A stretch of DNA of 64,000 bases from Hyphomonadaceae bacterium (lineage in GTDB: Bacteria > Pseudomonadota > Alphaproteobacteria > Caulobacterales > Hyphomonadaceae): NCBI GenBank assembly GCA_947474455.1, contig CANJIL010000005.1, forward strand, positions 1-64,000, given 5' to 3'. The notes under the pieces were generated by a model that saw nothing but the letters and a program-made list of their open reading frames with translations, did no database searches and was not told the origin of the DNA. Shown in pieces: positions 17,077-28,664 of this stretch. Both the position numbers and the translations under genes were made by a program. Within the stretch, counting starts at the first letter, position 1; every line of letters begins with the position of its first letter.

Positions 17077-18213
17077 ATGGCGCAGGACACCACCGACGAG
17101 GAACTCGCAGCCGGCTGGGAAGCCAGCCTTGCCTCCGGCAAGGCCGGCGACGACGATGCGTGGAGCGCCGATACGCCGCAAGGCGGCGCGGATGCGGCGC
17201 CTCAGTCGCTTGCCCAGCAAGCCGTCGGCTCCGAACGCATTCTCAACCAGGACGAGATCGACAGCCTTCTCGGCTTCTCGATGGAGGAGGAGAACGGCGC
17301 CAAGAAGAATGGCATCCGCGCGCTCATAAACTCTGAGCTCGTCTCCTATGAACGCCTGCCCATGCTCGAGGTGGTCTTCGATCGTCTTGTGCGCCTGATG
17401 ACCACCAGCCTGCGCAACTTTACCTCCGACAACGTGGAAGTGTCGCTGGATGCGATCCAGTCCATGCGCTTCGGCGATTATCTCAATTCTATCCCGTTGC
17501 CGGCCATCCTCGCGGTCTTCAAGGCCAAGCAACTGGACAATTTCGGCCTGCTGACTGTCGACTCCAACCTGATATATTCAATCGTTGACGTGCTGCTCGG
17601 CGGCCGTCGCGGCACCATCGCCATGCGCGTCGAGGGCCGCCCCTACACCACGATCGAGCGCGTGCTCGTGACGCGCCTTGTCGAAGTCATTTTGAACGAC
17701 GCCCGCAAAGCGTTCGACCCGCTCACCGCCGTCGATTTCGAACTCGATCGCATCGAGACCAATCCGCGCTTCGCAGCTATCGCCCAGCCGGCCAACGCCG
17801 CGATTCTCGTGAAGCTGCGCATTGACATGGAAGATCGCGGCGGGCGCTGCGAGCTGCTGCTGCCTTACGCGACCCTCGAACCGATCCGGAAGATGCTGCT
17901 GCAGAATTTCATGGGCGAGAAATTTGGCCGCGACAACATCTGGGAAGGTCACCTGGCCACGGAATTGTGGTCCGCTCCAACGACTCTTCGCGTCGTGCTC
18001 GACGAGTTCACCCAACCGCTTGGCAAGATGATGAATCTCCAGGTCGGCGATACGCTGATTATGAACGCCACGCCGGAATCCAAAGCGCACCTGATGTGCG
18101 GCGACATCCATCTCACGCACGGCCAGGTCGGCCGCATAGGCCAGAACGTGGCGATGCGGGTCGAGGCGCCGATCACCAACGCGGCCAAGAAGAGGGTATT
18201 GGAAGCCAGATGA
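17077..18213 (+). CDS. fliM: Flagellar motor switch protein FliM
   Basis: C-ring switch protein that binds CheY-P and controls rotation direction. 378 residues with an acidic N-terminus, a EDEIDSLL-type CheY-binding motif (NQDEIDSLLGFSMEE, about residues 65-79), the CheC-like middle domain (about 90-270; LEVVFDRLVRLMTTSLRNFT) and the C-terminal SpoA domain (about 295-370; LQVGDTLIMNATPESKAHLM). It starts six bases after fliL, and its stop overlaps the next gene (ATGA). Confidence 0.95.
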   Translation: MAQDTTDEELAAGWEASLASGKAGDDDAWSADTPQGGADAAPQSLAQQAVGSERILNQDEIDSLLGFSMEEENGAKKNGIRALINSELVSYERLPMLEVVFDRLVRLMTTSLRNFTSDNVEVSLDAIQSMRFGDYLNSIPLPAILAVFKAKQLDNFGLLTVDSNLIYSIVDVLLGGRRGTIAMRVEGRPYTTIERVLVTRLVEVILNDARKAFDPLTAVDFELDRIETNPRFAAIAQPANAAILVKLRIDMEDRGGRCELLLPYATLEPIRKMLLQNFMGEKFGRDNIWEGHLATELWSAPTTLRVVLDEFTQPLGKMMNLQVGDTLIMNATPESKAHLMCGDIHLTHGQVGRIGQNVAMRVEAPITNAAKKRVLEAR

Positions 18214-18596
18214 TGATGTCGGGAATCTACTCGATCGTGCTCGAAGGCTTTCTCGCCTTGTTGCTGCTTATCGCCATCGCCTACTGCATGCGCCTTGACG
18301 GCAAGCTGAAAGCGCTGCGCAACGGCAACACGCAGATGCTGGAAGCGGCGAAGGAGCTTCAGTCTTCCGTCATTCACGCGCAGAACGCTGTCACCGCGTT
18401 GCGTCGCTCGGCCGACGCTGCGGGCCGAGAGCTTCAGCAAAAGATCGATGAAGCCAGGGCCGTAGCTGCAATCCCGATGGTTCGCGACGCCCGCGACATG
18501 CCACGTGAATCTTATCGCGAAACGCCGCGCGAGAGCGCCCTCGCGACCGAGCGCGCCAACGTCGACTTCACGCTGCGTCGCCGCAGTGTGCTTTAG
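18210..18596 (+). CDS. DUF6468 protein, positional match to flagellar-positioning PflI
   Basis: 128 residues starting at the ATG that overlaps the fliM stop (18210-18213). One N-terminal membrane helix (residues 5-27, IYSIVLEGFLALLLLIAIAY) is followed by an amphipathic, probably coiled-coil region and a basic tail with several Pro and Arg-Glu repeats. In Caulobacter the short membrane protein after fliM has been linked to polar flagellum placement (PflI); the match here is by position, topology and size only. Role in flagellar placement or assembly is therefore inference. Confidence 0.7.
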   Translation: MMMSGIYSIVLEGFLALLLLIAIAYCMRLDGKLKALRNGNTQMLEAAKELQSSVIHAQNAVTALRRSADAAGRELQQKIDEARAVAAIPMVRDARDMPRESYRETPRESALATERANVDFTLRRRSVL

Positions 18597-18608
18597 GAGG
18601 TCAGCCAA

Positions 18609-19322
18609 ATGACTCCCAAGGTCGGTGTTCTGTCCGCCGTTTGCGCTGTCGCAATCGGCGCGCTGGCTTTCAAGGGCCTGGATATCGCGCAGGCGGTCGC
18701 GGCCGAGACAGCACAGAACGCCGCCCCGCCTGCCGGCGAGACCGCGCTCACGGCCGGCGTCAGTGGCCCTGCCGAAGGCGAGAAGGCAACAGCCGCCGAT
18801 GAGGGCAAGTCCGCCGCTGCGGACGCGCCGCCAAGCGCAGATCAATGTCTCTCCACGCTTGATCCCGCCGCCGAGGAGATGGGGCTCTCGTCGCAGGAGA
18901 TTCTCGTTCTCCGCAGCCTTCAGAAGCGTCGCGAGGAACTCGACGGCCGCGAAACCGGTCTGGAGACGCGCGAACAGGCTGCCGCTGCTGCTGAGTCCCG
19001 CCTGCAGGAACAGATCGCCGAACTCAAATCGGTCGAAACCGAAATACAGGCCTTGCTGACGTCGATGGACGCCAAACGCGACGAGCGCATGACCGCTCTC
19101 GTCAAGACGTATGAGGCGATGAAGCCGAAGGACGCCGCAAACATCTTCAACGGGATGGAAGACGGCATCCTGCTCGACATTGCCAAGTCGATGAAATCCG
19201 CCACCCTGGCGGCCGTGATGTCCGCCATGACGCCGAAGCGCGCCGAAGCGCTCACCCGCATGCTCGCCAGCCTCGCCAAGCCGCCGGCAAGCATCGAAGC
19301 TCTGAAGAAAACGCCGACGTGA
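18609..19322 (+). CDS. MotE-like periplasmic flagellar protein (MgtE N-like domain)
   Basis: 237 residues with an N-terminal signal or anchor helix (4-24), an Ala/Glu-rich disordered stretch to about 75, a long coiled coil (about 95-160; RREELDGRETGLETREQAA) and a C-terminal MgtE-N-like helical domain with TYEAMKPKDAANIFNGMED (about 170-188) and VMSAMTPKRAEALTRMLASL. This is the architecture of MotE, a chaperone for the periplasmic motility protein MotC in rhizobia. A ribosome site AGGAGG lies at 18596-18601. It overlaps the next gene by four bases (GTGA). Confidence 0.82.
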   Translation: MTPKVGVLSAVCAVAIGALAFKGLDIAQAVAAETAQNAAPPAGETALTAGVSGPAEGEKATAADEGKSAAADAPPSADQCLSTLDPAAEEMGLSSQEILVLRSLQKRREELDGRETGLETREQAAAAAESRLQEQIAELKSVETEIQALLTSMDAKRDERMTALVKTYEAMKPKDAANIFNGMEDGILLDIAKSMKSATLAAVMSAMTPKRAEALTRMLASLAKPPASIEALKKTPT

Positions 19323-22300
19323 GTCTCCTGCGCCCTCCCTCGGGTTGGGCGATCCGCCTCTCCATGGCTGGAGTGGCGGTTGTGGGCATTGCCATGCCTG
19401 CCTTTGCCGATCGACCCGTGCAGATGTCCTTCAACGAGACGTCCGGCTATGCCCGCATCACCGCCAAATGGGGCGATGGCGACGAGGCCGCGCCGAAGAT
19501 CAGCGTGAAGATCGTCAATCAGGTGCTCGTCCTAACCTTTCCCGAGAAAGTGACGCTCAATCTCGACAAGCTGAGAGAGGCTCTGCCCAACTGGGCCGCC
19601 GTCACCTTCATGGATCCCGACGGCATGACGGCCCGCATCGGTCTCAAGCAGACGCCACGTCTCGCTCTCTCCACGTCTGTTGACCTCACCGCGATCGATC
19701 TGATTTCCGAAACCGCCAACGGCCCCGCACCTCCGAAACTCGTGTCGCCGCTCGTCGCCAGGAATAGCGCCGAGGTCGAAGCGAGGCGCATCGCCGCTAT
19801 CCCGCCGCCGCCCGCGATCGAACCGCTTGAGGTTCGCGGCAGCCAATCCGGTGATTCCTCGCGCGTCGCCTTCTATTGGCCCGCCAAGGTCGGCTACAAG
19901 GTCGTCAGCCAGAGCGAAGGCGCGCTAAAATTGCTGTTCGCCCGCCGCGCCAAGCCGGACCTTGCTTATCTGCGCATCACGCCGCCGCCCAATCTTGCCG
20001 ACTTCCAGGGCGAGAACACGGACAAGGGCTATCTCGTCGCCATCACGTCGAAAGACAAGCTGCCGATCAAGCATTTTCTCGAGGGCGATGTTCTCGTTGT
20101 CGACATTTCGAAGCCGCTGCCGCCAGAAGCCGCAGCGCCTCCGAAGCCCGCGCCGCCGAAGGCCGGGCCTGTCGCTGAAAAGTCGGGCGCCATTCTGCTT
20201 GCCCCTCCCAAGCAACAGCTTCCGAGTGAGGAAGCGGCCCATCCCGCCGCCAGTGCAGCGGGTCCAGCCGCGGCCACGCTGGGCGGTCCAGAGCGCGTCA
20301 CCGCCATGTCCAGCAACTGGCATGACCCCGCTCCGCGCAACGGCGTGATCAACATCAAGGTTGCGCCGCTGGCGAACGGTCTCGAACTGCAGGCGCCGTT
20401 CGCTGCGCCGACTCCAGCCGCGGTGTTCGCGCGGGGATCTGCTATCTGGGCTGTATTCGCCGCAAACGCTGACCTCAAGATTGATCCGACCCAGCTTCCC
20501 GCGGGCTATCGCATCCGAACGATGCGCGTGAAGGACGCCACGCTGCTGCGGATCGAAATCCCGAAGGGTCTCACCGTCTCCGCCGAAATGGACGAAGCCT
20601 CCTGGTTCCTCCGCTTCGCGCCGAGCGCTTCTAGGCCCCAGCGCTTCCTCACGCCGACCCGGAGGGCGGGCGACAGCGGCCGCGCCCGCATTGAAACAAT
20701 GCTGATCGGCGCGACCGGCCTTGTCTGGTTCGAAGACCCGGTCATTGGCGATCAGGTCGCTGTGGCTGTGTCTTACGGTCCTTCGTCTGCCTCGCCGACG
20801 CCGCGTGACTTCGTCGAGGCGTCTCTGCCGGCGACCGCCCACGGCCTCGCCATCGCCCCAAAGTCCGACAATGTGGTCGTGACCATCGAAGGCGAGCGCG
20901 TTGTCGTTTCGATGTCGTCCAATGCACAGTCATCGCCGGAAGTCGTGGCGGACAGCGGCCTCGCCAAGGTCGCCGCGGATCCCGCCTATATCGATTTCGC
21001 GGGTTGGGGCGCTGCGCGTGGAAATGCCTATTTCGGGCAGTTGTCCAGCCTTGAATCCGCCGCCGCGGCGCTTGACCCTTCGACGCCGCCCGGCGCAAGC
21101 GCGGCGCTCGATCTCGTTCGTTTCTATCTTGGGCACGACCAAAGTCATGAAGCGCTGGGTGTCCTGAAAGTCGCAGCGCAGGACCGCCCCGAACTCGAAC
21201 AGGACTCAACCTTTGTCGGAATGCGCGGCGTCGCCAACTACATGGCCGGCCGCTTCAGAACCGCCGACGATGATCTTGCGCGCGGCGTGCTGCGTGGCGA
21301 TCCCTCGGCGGCGTTGTGGCGTGCGATGATTGCGGTCGAGCGCGGCGAGTGGGAGCGGGCGCTCGAATTCTTCCGCGCATCTGACAAGCAGATCTACGCC
21401 TATCCATCTGTCCGCGCCGCGCAATTCGCGGCTGCATGGGCTGACGCTGCGCTTCACACCAACGACTATGATGCGGCCCGCCGCCAGGCCAGCACAGCTG
21501 TCGCCAATGGCGATCGCGAAACAAAGGAACGCGGCCAGCTGGTGCTCGCCACTCTGCGTTCCGTTATCGAAGGCCCAGCCGCAGCATATGAAGAGTTCGC
21601 CAGCCTTGCGAAGAAGGCGGTCGAGCCGATCGCGGTGCGGGCCGAGCTGAAGCGCCTGGAACTTGGCGTCGTCGCCGGCAAGATGAGCGCCAATGAGGCT
21701 GCAGGCGAACTCGAATCACTGCGCTATCGCTGGCGCGGCGACGAAGTCGAAATGGCGACCGTCGGCATTCTCGCGGATCAGTACATGCGGGTCGGGCGTT
21801 TCCGCGACGCGCTGCTGCTTGCTCAATCAACCGCCTTGCGCGACGCAACCGCTCCAGGTGCGCGCGAATTGCGCATCAAGCTGGCTGATTATTTTCGGCG
21901 ACTGTTCCTCAATGGCGAGGCCGACCGGCTCGATCCGATCCAGGCCGTGGCGCTGTTCTACGAGTTCGACGACAATCTCATGCCGGTGGGTCCCGACGGC
22001 GACCAGATGGTGCGCAAGCTCGCCCAGCGTCTCGTTGCATTCGACCTGCTCGAACCGGCGAGTGTTCTCCTGCAATACCAGATCGACAACCGCATCCGGG
22101 GCGTTGGCAAGGCGGCCGTCGCGGTCGATCTTGCCACAATCTATCTTTGGGACAAGCGGCCGGACAAGGCGCTTTCCGCCATCAACACGACGCGCCAGCC
22201 GCAGCTTCCAAAGGAGCTCGCCCTCGAGCGCCGCCTGCTCGAGGCCGCCGCCTATCGCGATCTCGGACGCTATGACCATGTCATCGAACTTGTCGAACCG

Positions 22301-22723
22301 CTCGATGGCGTGGAAGCAAAATCGCTTCTTGCTGATGCGCATTGGCGTGACCGCAAATGGCCGGAGGCTTCGAAGGCGCTGATGTCCATGCTGCCGCCGG
22401 CGGGGCAGGCGCAGAAGAAAGATGGCGATACGATCTACAAGACCGCCATCGCCGCTCGCATGGCGAAGGACCCGGGCATGCTCGCCCAGCTGCGTCTCTA
22501 CGCAGCGGCGATGACTGGCGATCCGAACAAGGCCAGTTTCGATCTCATCACCTCGCAATCCGACGTCGCTGGCGCGGCGCTATCAGAGGCTGTCCGCCGC
22601 CTCGCCGACGCTCCGAAAGTCGATGCATTCGCCGCCGCGATGAAGCAGCGGTTTGACGCGCCCAAGGTGGTCCCTGGCGCGACCGCTGCAGCTGCTGCGC
22701 CCGCCTCAGGCGGCTCCCCCTAG
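19319..22723 (+). CDS. Large periplasmic TPR protein of the flagellar operon
   Basis: 1134 residues starting at the GTG that overlaps the motE-like stop. A signal peptide ends near residue 30 (MAGVAVVGIAMPAFADRP). The first half (about 30-560) is beta-rich with Pro/Ala linkers, including a low-complexity PPKPAPPKA stretch near 275; the second half (about 560-1110) consists of helical TPR-like repeats (for example VLKVAAQDRPELEQDSTFVG and DLATIYLWDKRPDKALSAIN). Caulobacterales carry a large uncharacterised protein at this point after fliM. Its place in the operon suggests a role in motor or stator assembly or peptidoglycan passage, but this is inference. No enzymatic motif seen. Confidence 0.85.
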   Translation: MSLLRPPSGWAIRLSMAGVAVVGIAMPAFADRPVQMSFNETSGYARITAKWGDGDEAAPKISVKIVNQVLVLTFPEKVTLNLDKLREALPNWAAVTFMDPDGMTARIGLKQTPRLALSTSVDLTAIDLISETANGPAPPKLVSPLVARNSAEVEARRIAAIPPPPAIEPLEVRGSQSGDSSRVAFYWPAKVGYKVVSQSEGALKLLFARRAKPDLAYLRITPPPNLADFQGENTDKGYLVAITSKDKLPIKHFLEGDVLVVDISKPLPPEAAAPPKPAPPKAGPVAEKSGAILLAPPKQQLPSEEAAHPAASAAGPAAATLGGPERVTAMSSNWHDPAPRNGVINIKVAPLANGLELQAPFAAPTPAAVFARGSAIWAVFAANADLKIDPTQLPAGYRIRTMRVKDATLLRIEIPKGLTVSAEMDEASWFLRFAPSASRPQRFLTPTRRAGDSGRARIETMLIGATGLVWFEDPVIGDQVAVAVSYGPSSASPTPRDFVEASLPATAHGLAIAPKSDNVVVTIEGERVVVSMSSNAQSSPEVVADSGLAKVAADPAYIDFAGWGAARGNAYFGQLSSLESAAAALDPSTPPGASAALDLVRFYLGHDQSHEALGVLKVAAQDRPELEQDSTFVGMRGVANYMAGRFRTADDDLARGVLRGDPSAALWRAMIAVERGEWERALEFFRASDKQIYAYPSVRAAQFAAAWADAALHTNDYDAARRQASTAVANGDRETKERGQLVLATLRSVIEGPAAAYEEFASLAKKAVEPIAVRAELKRLELGVVAGKMSANEAAGELESLRYRWRGDEVEMATVGILADQYMRVGRFRDALLLAQSTALRDATAPGARELRIKLADYFRRLFLNGEADRLDPIQAVALFYEFDDNLMPVGPDGDQMVRKLAQRLVAFDLLEPASVLLQYQIDNRIRGVGKAAVAVDLATIYLWDKRPDKALSAINTTRQPQLPKELALERRLLEAAAYRDLGRYDHVIELVEPLDGVEAKSLLADAHWRDRKWPEASKALMSMLPPAGQAQKKDGDTIYKTAIAARMAKDPGMLAQLRLYAAAMTGDPNKASFDLITSQSDVAGAALSEAVRRLADAPKVDAFAAAMKQRFDAPKVVPGATAAAAAPASGGSP

Positions 22724-22730
22724 GTTTGGT

Positions 22731-23642
22731 TTAAAGACCATCATCTTTTGTGCCCGGCGCGCCCAGCTCGAGCCCCGCAAAGTCGAACAGCTCGCCATCG
22801 ACGAGGTGCGAGGGCCGCACATGGCTCAGCGCCCGCGCCATCACCTGCCGTTTGCCCGGATTGCGCATTTCCCACTCGTTGAGCATAGACTTGATCTGCA
22901 TGCGTTGCAGGCCTTCCTGCGATCCGCAAAGATTGCAGGGGATGATGGGAAACTGCATCTGCGCTGCGAATCTGCGGATGTCTTCTTCGGCGCATCCGAT
23001 TAAGGGTCTCAGCACGAAGAGATCGCCTGTGTCGTTCACAAGCTTGGGCGGCATCGCCGCCAATCGCCCGCCATGCAGGAAGTTGAGCATGAAGGTCTCG
23101 AGCGAATCGTCGCGATGATGCCCCAGGACCACGGCCTCGCAGCCTTCCTCGCGTGCGACCCGATAGAGAATTCCGCGGCGAAGCCTTGAGCACAGCGAAC
23201 AATAGGTGTTCGTCGCCGGCACCTTGTCCGTCACGATCGAATAGGTGTTCTCGGTGATGATCCGGAAGGGCACACCCAAGCGCGCCAGGTATTGCGGCAG
23301 GATGTGCTTGGGAAAGTCGGGCTGCCCTTGATCCAGGTTACACGCCAGCAGGTCTACTGGCAGCGCGCCTTGCCAGCTCAAGTCCAGCAGGACCGAGAGC
23401 AGGGTATAGCTGTCCTTTCCGCCTGACAGGCAGACCAGCCAGCGTGGCCGCTTTCCTTTGCCTGCCTTGTCAGGGCTGACCATCCCGAACGCGCGGATAG
23501 CCTCCTGTGTCTGCCGCACCAGCCGCTTGCGCAGCTTGCGGAACGTCACGCTGTCGGGCGCATCCGCAAACACGGAATGAAGCGGAGAAAACAGCGCCTC
23601 TGGCCCTGAATCTTTCTCTGCGTGTGACAGATCGTCAGGCAT
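22731..23642 (-). CDS. ttcA: tRNA 2-thiocytidine biosynthesis protein TtcA
   Basis: Iron-sulfur, ATP-dependent enzyme that thiolates C32 of certain tRNAs. 303 residues from ATG 23642, preceded by GGTGG. The PP-loop [10 protein letters not shown] is at about residues 71-80; the cluster ligands are in CSLC (about 147-150) and CNLC (about 237-240), and [19 protein letters not shown] is the family signature around 172-190. Upstream in-frame codons to 23738 have no homology. The stop is seven bases from the convergent TPR gene. Confidence 0.93.
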   Translation of the reverse strand: MPDDLSHAEKDSGPEALFSPLHSVFADAPDSVTFRKLRKRLVRQTQEAIRAFGMVSPDKAGKGKRPRWLVCLSGGKDSYTLLSVLLDLSWQGALPVDLLACNLDQGQPDFPKHILPQYLARLGVPFRIITENTYSIVTDKVPATNTYCSLCSRLRRGILYRVAREEGCEAVVLGHHRDDSLETFMLNFLHGGRLAAMPPKLVNDTGDLFVLRPLIGCAEEDIRRFAAQMQFPIIPCNLCGSQEGLQRMQIKSMLNEWEMRNPGKRQVMARALSHVRPSHLVDGELFDFAGLELGAPGTKDDGL

Positions 23643-23867
23643 GACCACCCTACCATTTTCGCAGCGTTGATAGGCTCTTTTGGCGCCAACGCGAACCCCA
23701 CCGCAGAGGTTGGGGGTGATATCAAGTGTTAGTAGCACCTAATAGTTTGGACTGTTTGGTTAGCCCTCGAGGCGAACGGCGTGGGCGAGATGTCTCAGAT
23801 TGCGAAAGACCTTGAGAGCCGCCTCGGGTGGGAGCTCCGGCCACACAGTCCCGACTAAGGGGTAGCA

Positions 23868-24197
23868 TTATGCCGGCTGCAGAACGCCCTTGTCGACGAG
23901 CAGGGATTTCAACTCGCCCGACTGGAACATCTCCTTGGTGATGTCGCAGCCACCGATGAATTCACCCTTCACGTAAAGCTGGGGAATGGTCGGCCAGTTC
24001 GAGAAATCCTTGACGCCCTGACGCAGCTCATCATCCTCGAGGATGTTCGCGCTGTCGTATTGCACCCCCATGTGATCCAGGATCGAGATCACGGTCGCCG
24101 AGAAACCGCACTGCGGGAAGGTCGGCGTGCCCTTCATGAAAAGGAACACGGGGCTGGCGTCGATCAGGCCCTGGATGCGTGCGTTTACGTCGCTCAT
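23868..24197 (-). CDS. grxD: Monothiol glutaredoxin, Grx4/GrxD family
   Basis: 109 residues, the normal size. The CGFS active site (FPQCGFSATVISIL) is near residues 27-40 and binds a [2Fe-2S] cluster together with glutathione; WPTIPQLYVKGEFIGGCDI (about 67-85) forms the conserved glutathione site. It delivers clusters and works with BolA partners. A BolA gene lies 0.9 kb upstream on the same strand, separated only by an aldo-keto reductase gene. Confidence 0.95.
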   Translation of the reverse strand: MSDVNARIQGLIDASPVFLFMKGTPTFPQCGFSATVISILDHMGVQYDSANILEDDELRQGVKDFSNWPTIPQLYVKGEFIGGCDITKEMFQSGELKSLLVDKGVLQPA

Positions 24198-24246
24198 GGC
24201 GATTTTCCCAAGGAGAGAAGCGGTCTGTCCCTCAGCTAAGGCCGGA

Positions 24247-25095
24247 TCACGCCGTAATCAAGCGTCCGGTGCTGGGACTAGTGACAGCGTAGACATTGAA
24301 TTCGAGGTGATCCAGCCTCGTCGTCGTGGTAATCACCCTGTTCGCGCCGCCCTTGTGAAGGGCCCAGTTCAGGGCTTCCTCGACCGTCATCGGCGTCGGC
24401 GGGACGGGGCCTGCCCGGCCGAGAAGCGAGCGCGCCAGCTGCCATGTCGCCCCTGCACTGACCGGGGCCGGAAACCGCCGCTTAGCCGGGGCCAGCGTTT
24501 CGATAGCGATCAGTTCGCCCGCCGCCTTCAGCCGCTCCAGCCGCGCCAGATGGTTCGGCGGCAGGCCGATGTGCACCGGCGCCATGAACAGCGTGAACTG
24601 TCCGGTCGCGAGCGCGGCATCAAGCGCATGGTCGCGCGAGCAGATGCCGATCTCGCCGATATCGCCCTTGAATTTCAGATCCACCAGCGTTTTCAGAAGC
24701 GCATCGGTGAGCGCCGACGTCGGTGGCCCATGCAGGAATAGCCAGTCCACCCGCGAACGCCGCAGCCGCCGAAGCGATCCCTCAATCGACCTGCGCACAT
24801 TCTCCGGTTCGAACTCGTGAGTGCGCTTCATCAGGCCCGAGGATTTAAGGCCGACCTTGGTCGATACGATCGGCTCATAGGTCGGCAGCCGGGCCAGCGC
24901 CTCGCCCAGCCGCCGCTCCGCCTCGCCGGCGCCATAGGCCGGGGCAGTATCGAACACGCGCACGCCCATCGCGAAGGCGTTCATGATCATCGCCACCGTG
25001 GCTTCAGGCCGAACCAGCGGCGTTCCATGCGGCCCGCTCACCCCGAAGCCGAGGCGACGCACGCCGACCGCATTGTCGTGGAGAGGCTGACTCAC
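24247..25095 (-). CDS. Aldo/keto reductase family protein
   Basis: 282-residue NADPH-dependent (beta/alpha)8 oxidoreductase. Catalytic tetrad positions are visible: Asp/Tyr in VFDTAPAYGAGEAERRLG (about 48-65), Lys in VSTKVGLKSSG (about 77-87) and His in VDWLFLHGP (about 117-125). Start is GTG 25095, 17 bases downstream of bolA. The substrate is unknown; the layout resembles the D-threo-aldose dehydrogenase branch. It lies between bolA and grxD in a likely operon. Confidence 0.85.
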   Translation of the reverse strand: MSQPLHDNAVGVRRLGFGVSGPHGTPLVRPEATVAMIMNAFAMGVRVFDTAPAYGAGEAERRLGEALARLPTYEPIVSTKVGLKSSGLMKRTHEFEPENVRRSIEGSLRRLRRSRVDWLFLHGPPTSALTDALLKTLVDLKFKGDIGEIGICSRDHALDAALATGQFTLFMAPVHIGLPPNHLARLERLKAAGELIAIETLAPAKRRFPAPVSAGATWQLARSLLGRAGPVPPTPMTVEEALNWALHKGGANRVITTTTRLDHLEFNVYAVTSPSTGRLITA

Positions 25096-25111
25096 GTCGG
25101 CTTACCGCCCC

Positions 25112-25345
25112 TCAGTCCGGCGCGCGTGTGGTGAGGGCAAGCGCGTGCAGCGCGCCGCCCATGCGGCCTTTCAGGGCGGCGTAGACCAACTGATGCTGCG
25201 CAACGCGCGACTTGCCCCGGAACTGTTCCGAGACGATGTCCGCGCTCCAGTGATCGTTGTCTCCCGCAAGGTCCCTGAGGGCGAGGACCGCGTCCGGGAA
25301 AGCCTCGCGCAAATATCCCTCGAGCGTCGCTCGATCCATCGCCAT
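25112..25345 (-). CDS. bolA: BolA family transcriptional regulator / Fe-S partner
   Basis: 77 residues from ATG 25345, which has a strong ribosome site (GGGAGGG, seven bases spaced). Family features: short N-terminal helix, NDHWSADIVSEQFRGKSR (about 30-47), then HQLVYAALKGRMGG with the helix that carries the cluster-facing residue, and HALALTT near the end. BolA proteins pair with monothiol glutaredoxins to bind a shared [2Fe-2S] cluster, and such a glutaredoxin lies two genes downstream. Confidence 0.88.
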   Translation of the reverse strand: MAMDRATLEGYLREAFPDAVLALRDLAGDNDHWSADIVSEQFRGKSRVAQHQLVYAALKGRMGGALHALALTTRAPD

Positions 25346-25508
25346 CTGTCGTCCCTCCCAGGGTCGCCGCATGGTTCACGCCTGCGGTCGGACCCGGTTC
25401 ACAGTCCCGGATCCTGTATCTAGTTCCGGTTTCGGCACGCACAATAGCAGAACGCAGCCGCCCCTTATCAAGGCCGCTGCGTCCACTGATTAGCGTGCGA
25501 TAAATGGC

Positions 25509-26117
25509 CTACGTGGCCGATTTGTCGCTCTTCGTCGCGACGTCGCGGATTTTCTCCGCTTGCGCCTTGTGGGTGTGCAGCGTCGGCAGGGTCTCCTCCG
25601 CGAACGCTTTCAGCCGGGCTGTTGCATCCGGGTCCCCGGAATAGTCCTCGAACAGCCTGATCGCGTCGTTATGCGCATCGATCTGCAACGCGGCGTAGTC
25701 CGCATCGAAGTCGGCGTCGCCATCTGTTTCAACCAGGTCGTTGATGCGCCGCATGTGGAAGTCATCCAGCATCTCCGTTGGCGGCGCCAGGGCTGTGGCC
25801 GAAGCGGCTGCTTTCAGCCTGTCGGTGGCGGCCTTGTGGTTGTCGATCATCATCTGCGCGAACGCCTTCACGTCCGCGCTGGAAGATTTTTCCAGCGCCA
25901 GCTCGCTGGTGCGGATCTCGACGAGGCTCGCCTGACCGGCCGCGTTGACGAAGTCCTGCGCTTCACGCGTGGTGTTTTCGGCTGAGGCCGTAGCAACCGA
26001 AGCGGTCTCAACTGTGGGCTGGGTCATCAGCGCGTTGTCGCCGCTCATGTTGTCGCCACATGCGGCGAGCGAGAGTGCGGCAAGGCTTGCAGCGGTCATG
26101 AAAAGAATACGGGGCAT
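25509..26117 (-). CDS. DUF4142 lipoprotein
   Basis: 202 residues. Signal peptide with lipobox LSLAACGDN, lipid Cys at about residue 20, then a Thr/Ala-rich linker and the four-helix ferritin-like DUF4142 domain (about 50-195) with VKAFAQMMIDNHKAATDRLK, a stretch with paired acidic/His residues (DAHNDAIRLFEDYS) typical of the family. Probable periplasmic/outer-membrane location; function unknown, some relatives are stress-related. It is flanked by purL and bolA on the same strand but has its own 5' region. Confidence 0.85.
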   Translation of the reverse strand: MPRILFMTAASLAALSLAACGDNMSGDNALMTQPTVETASVATASAENTTREAQDFVNAAGQASLVEIRTSELALEKSSSADVKAFAQMMIDNHKAATDRLKAAASATALAPPTEMLDDFHMRRINDLVETDGDADFDADYAALQIDAHNDAIRLFEDYSGDPDATARLKAFAEETLPTLHTHKAQAEKIRDVATKSDKSAT

Positions 26118-26261
26118 CAGGTTCCTCCAAGTGACGGCGCCCCAACCCCATCACTCACTAACGCCAGGGATACGCATCACGTTCCGGGTTCCACCATGTC
26201 GAATGCGTCAGGTTCCCGCATGACGGGATCTTCACGTCGCAGACTGTATGCAGGCGCCTGC

Positions 26262-28517
<2,256 letters not shown>

Positions 28518-28664
28518 CATATCCTCAGTCGCCATCACAACGCCGTCGCAGGGCTGCCAGCGTCTGGCGGTCATTTACGCGAGGCGGGCGATTCTGCAAT
28601 GTGGTCGCTCAAACAAGCTGGGAATGGCTGTTTTTCAGCGAGTTATGCGCCGGCCTCCAGCATC

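Noticed and set aside
23643-23867. Short minus-strand reading LVGTVWPELPPEAALKVFRN between ttcA and grxD
   Set aside because: Protein-like by eye but no start, too short and unrecognised; not claimed as a gene.
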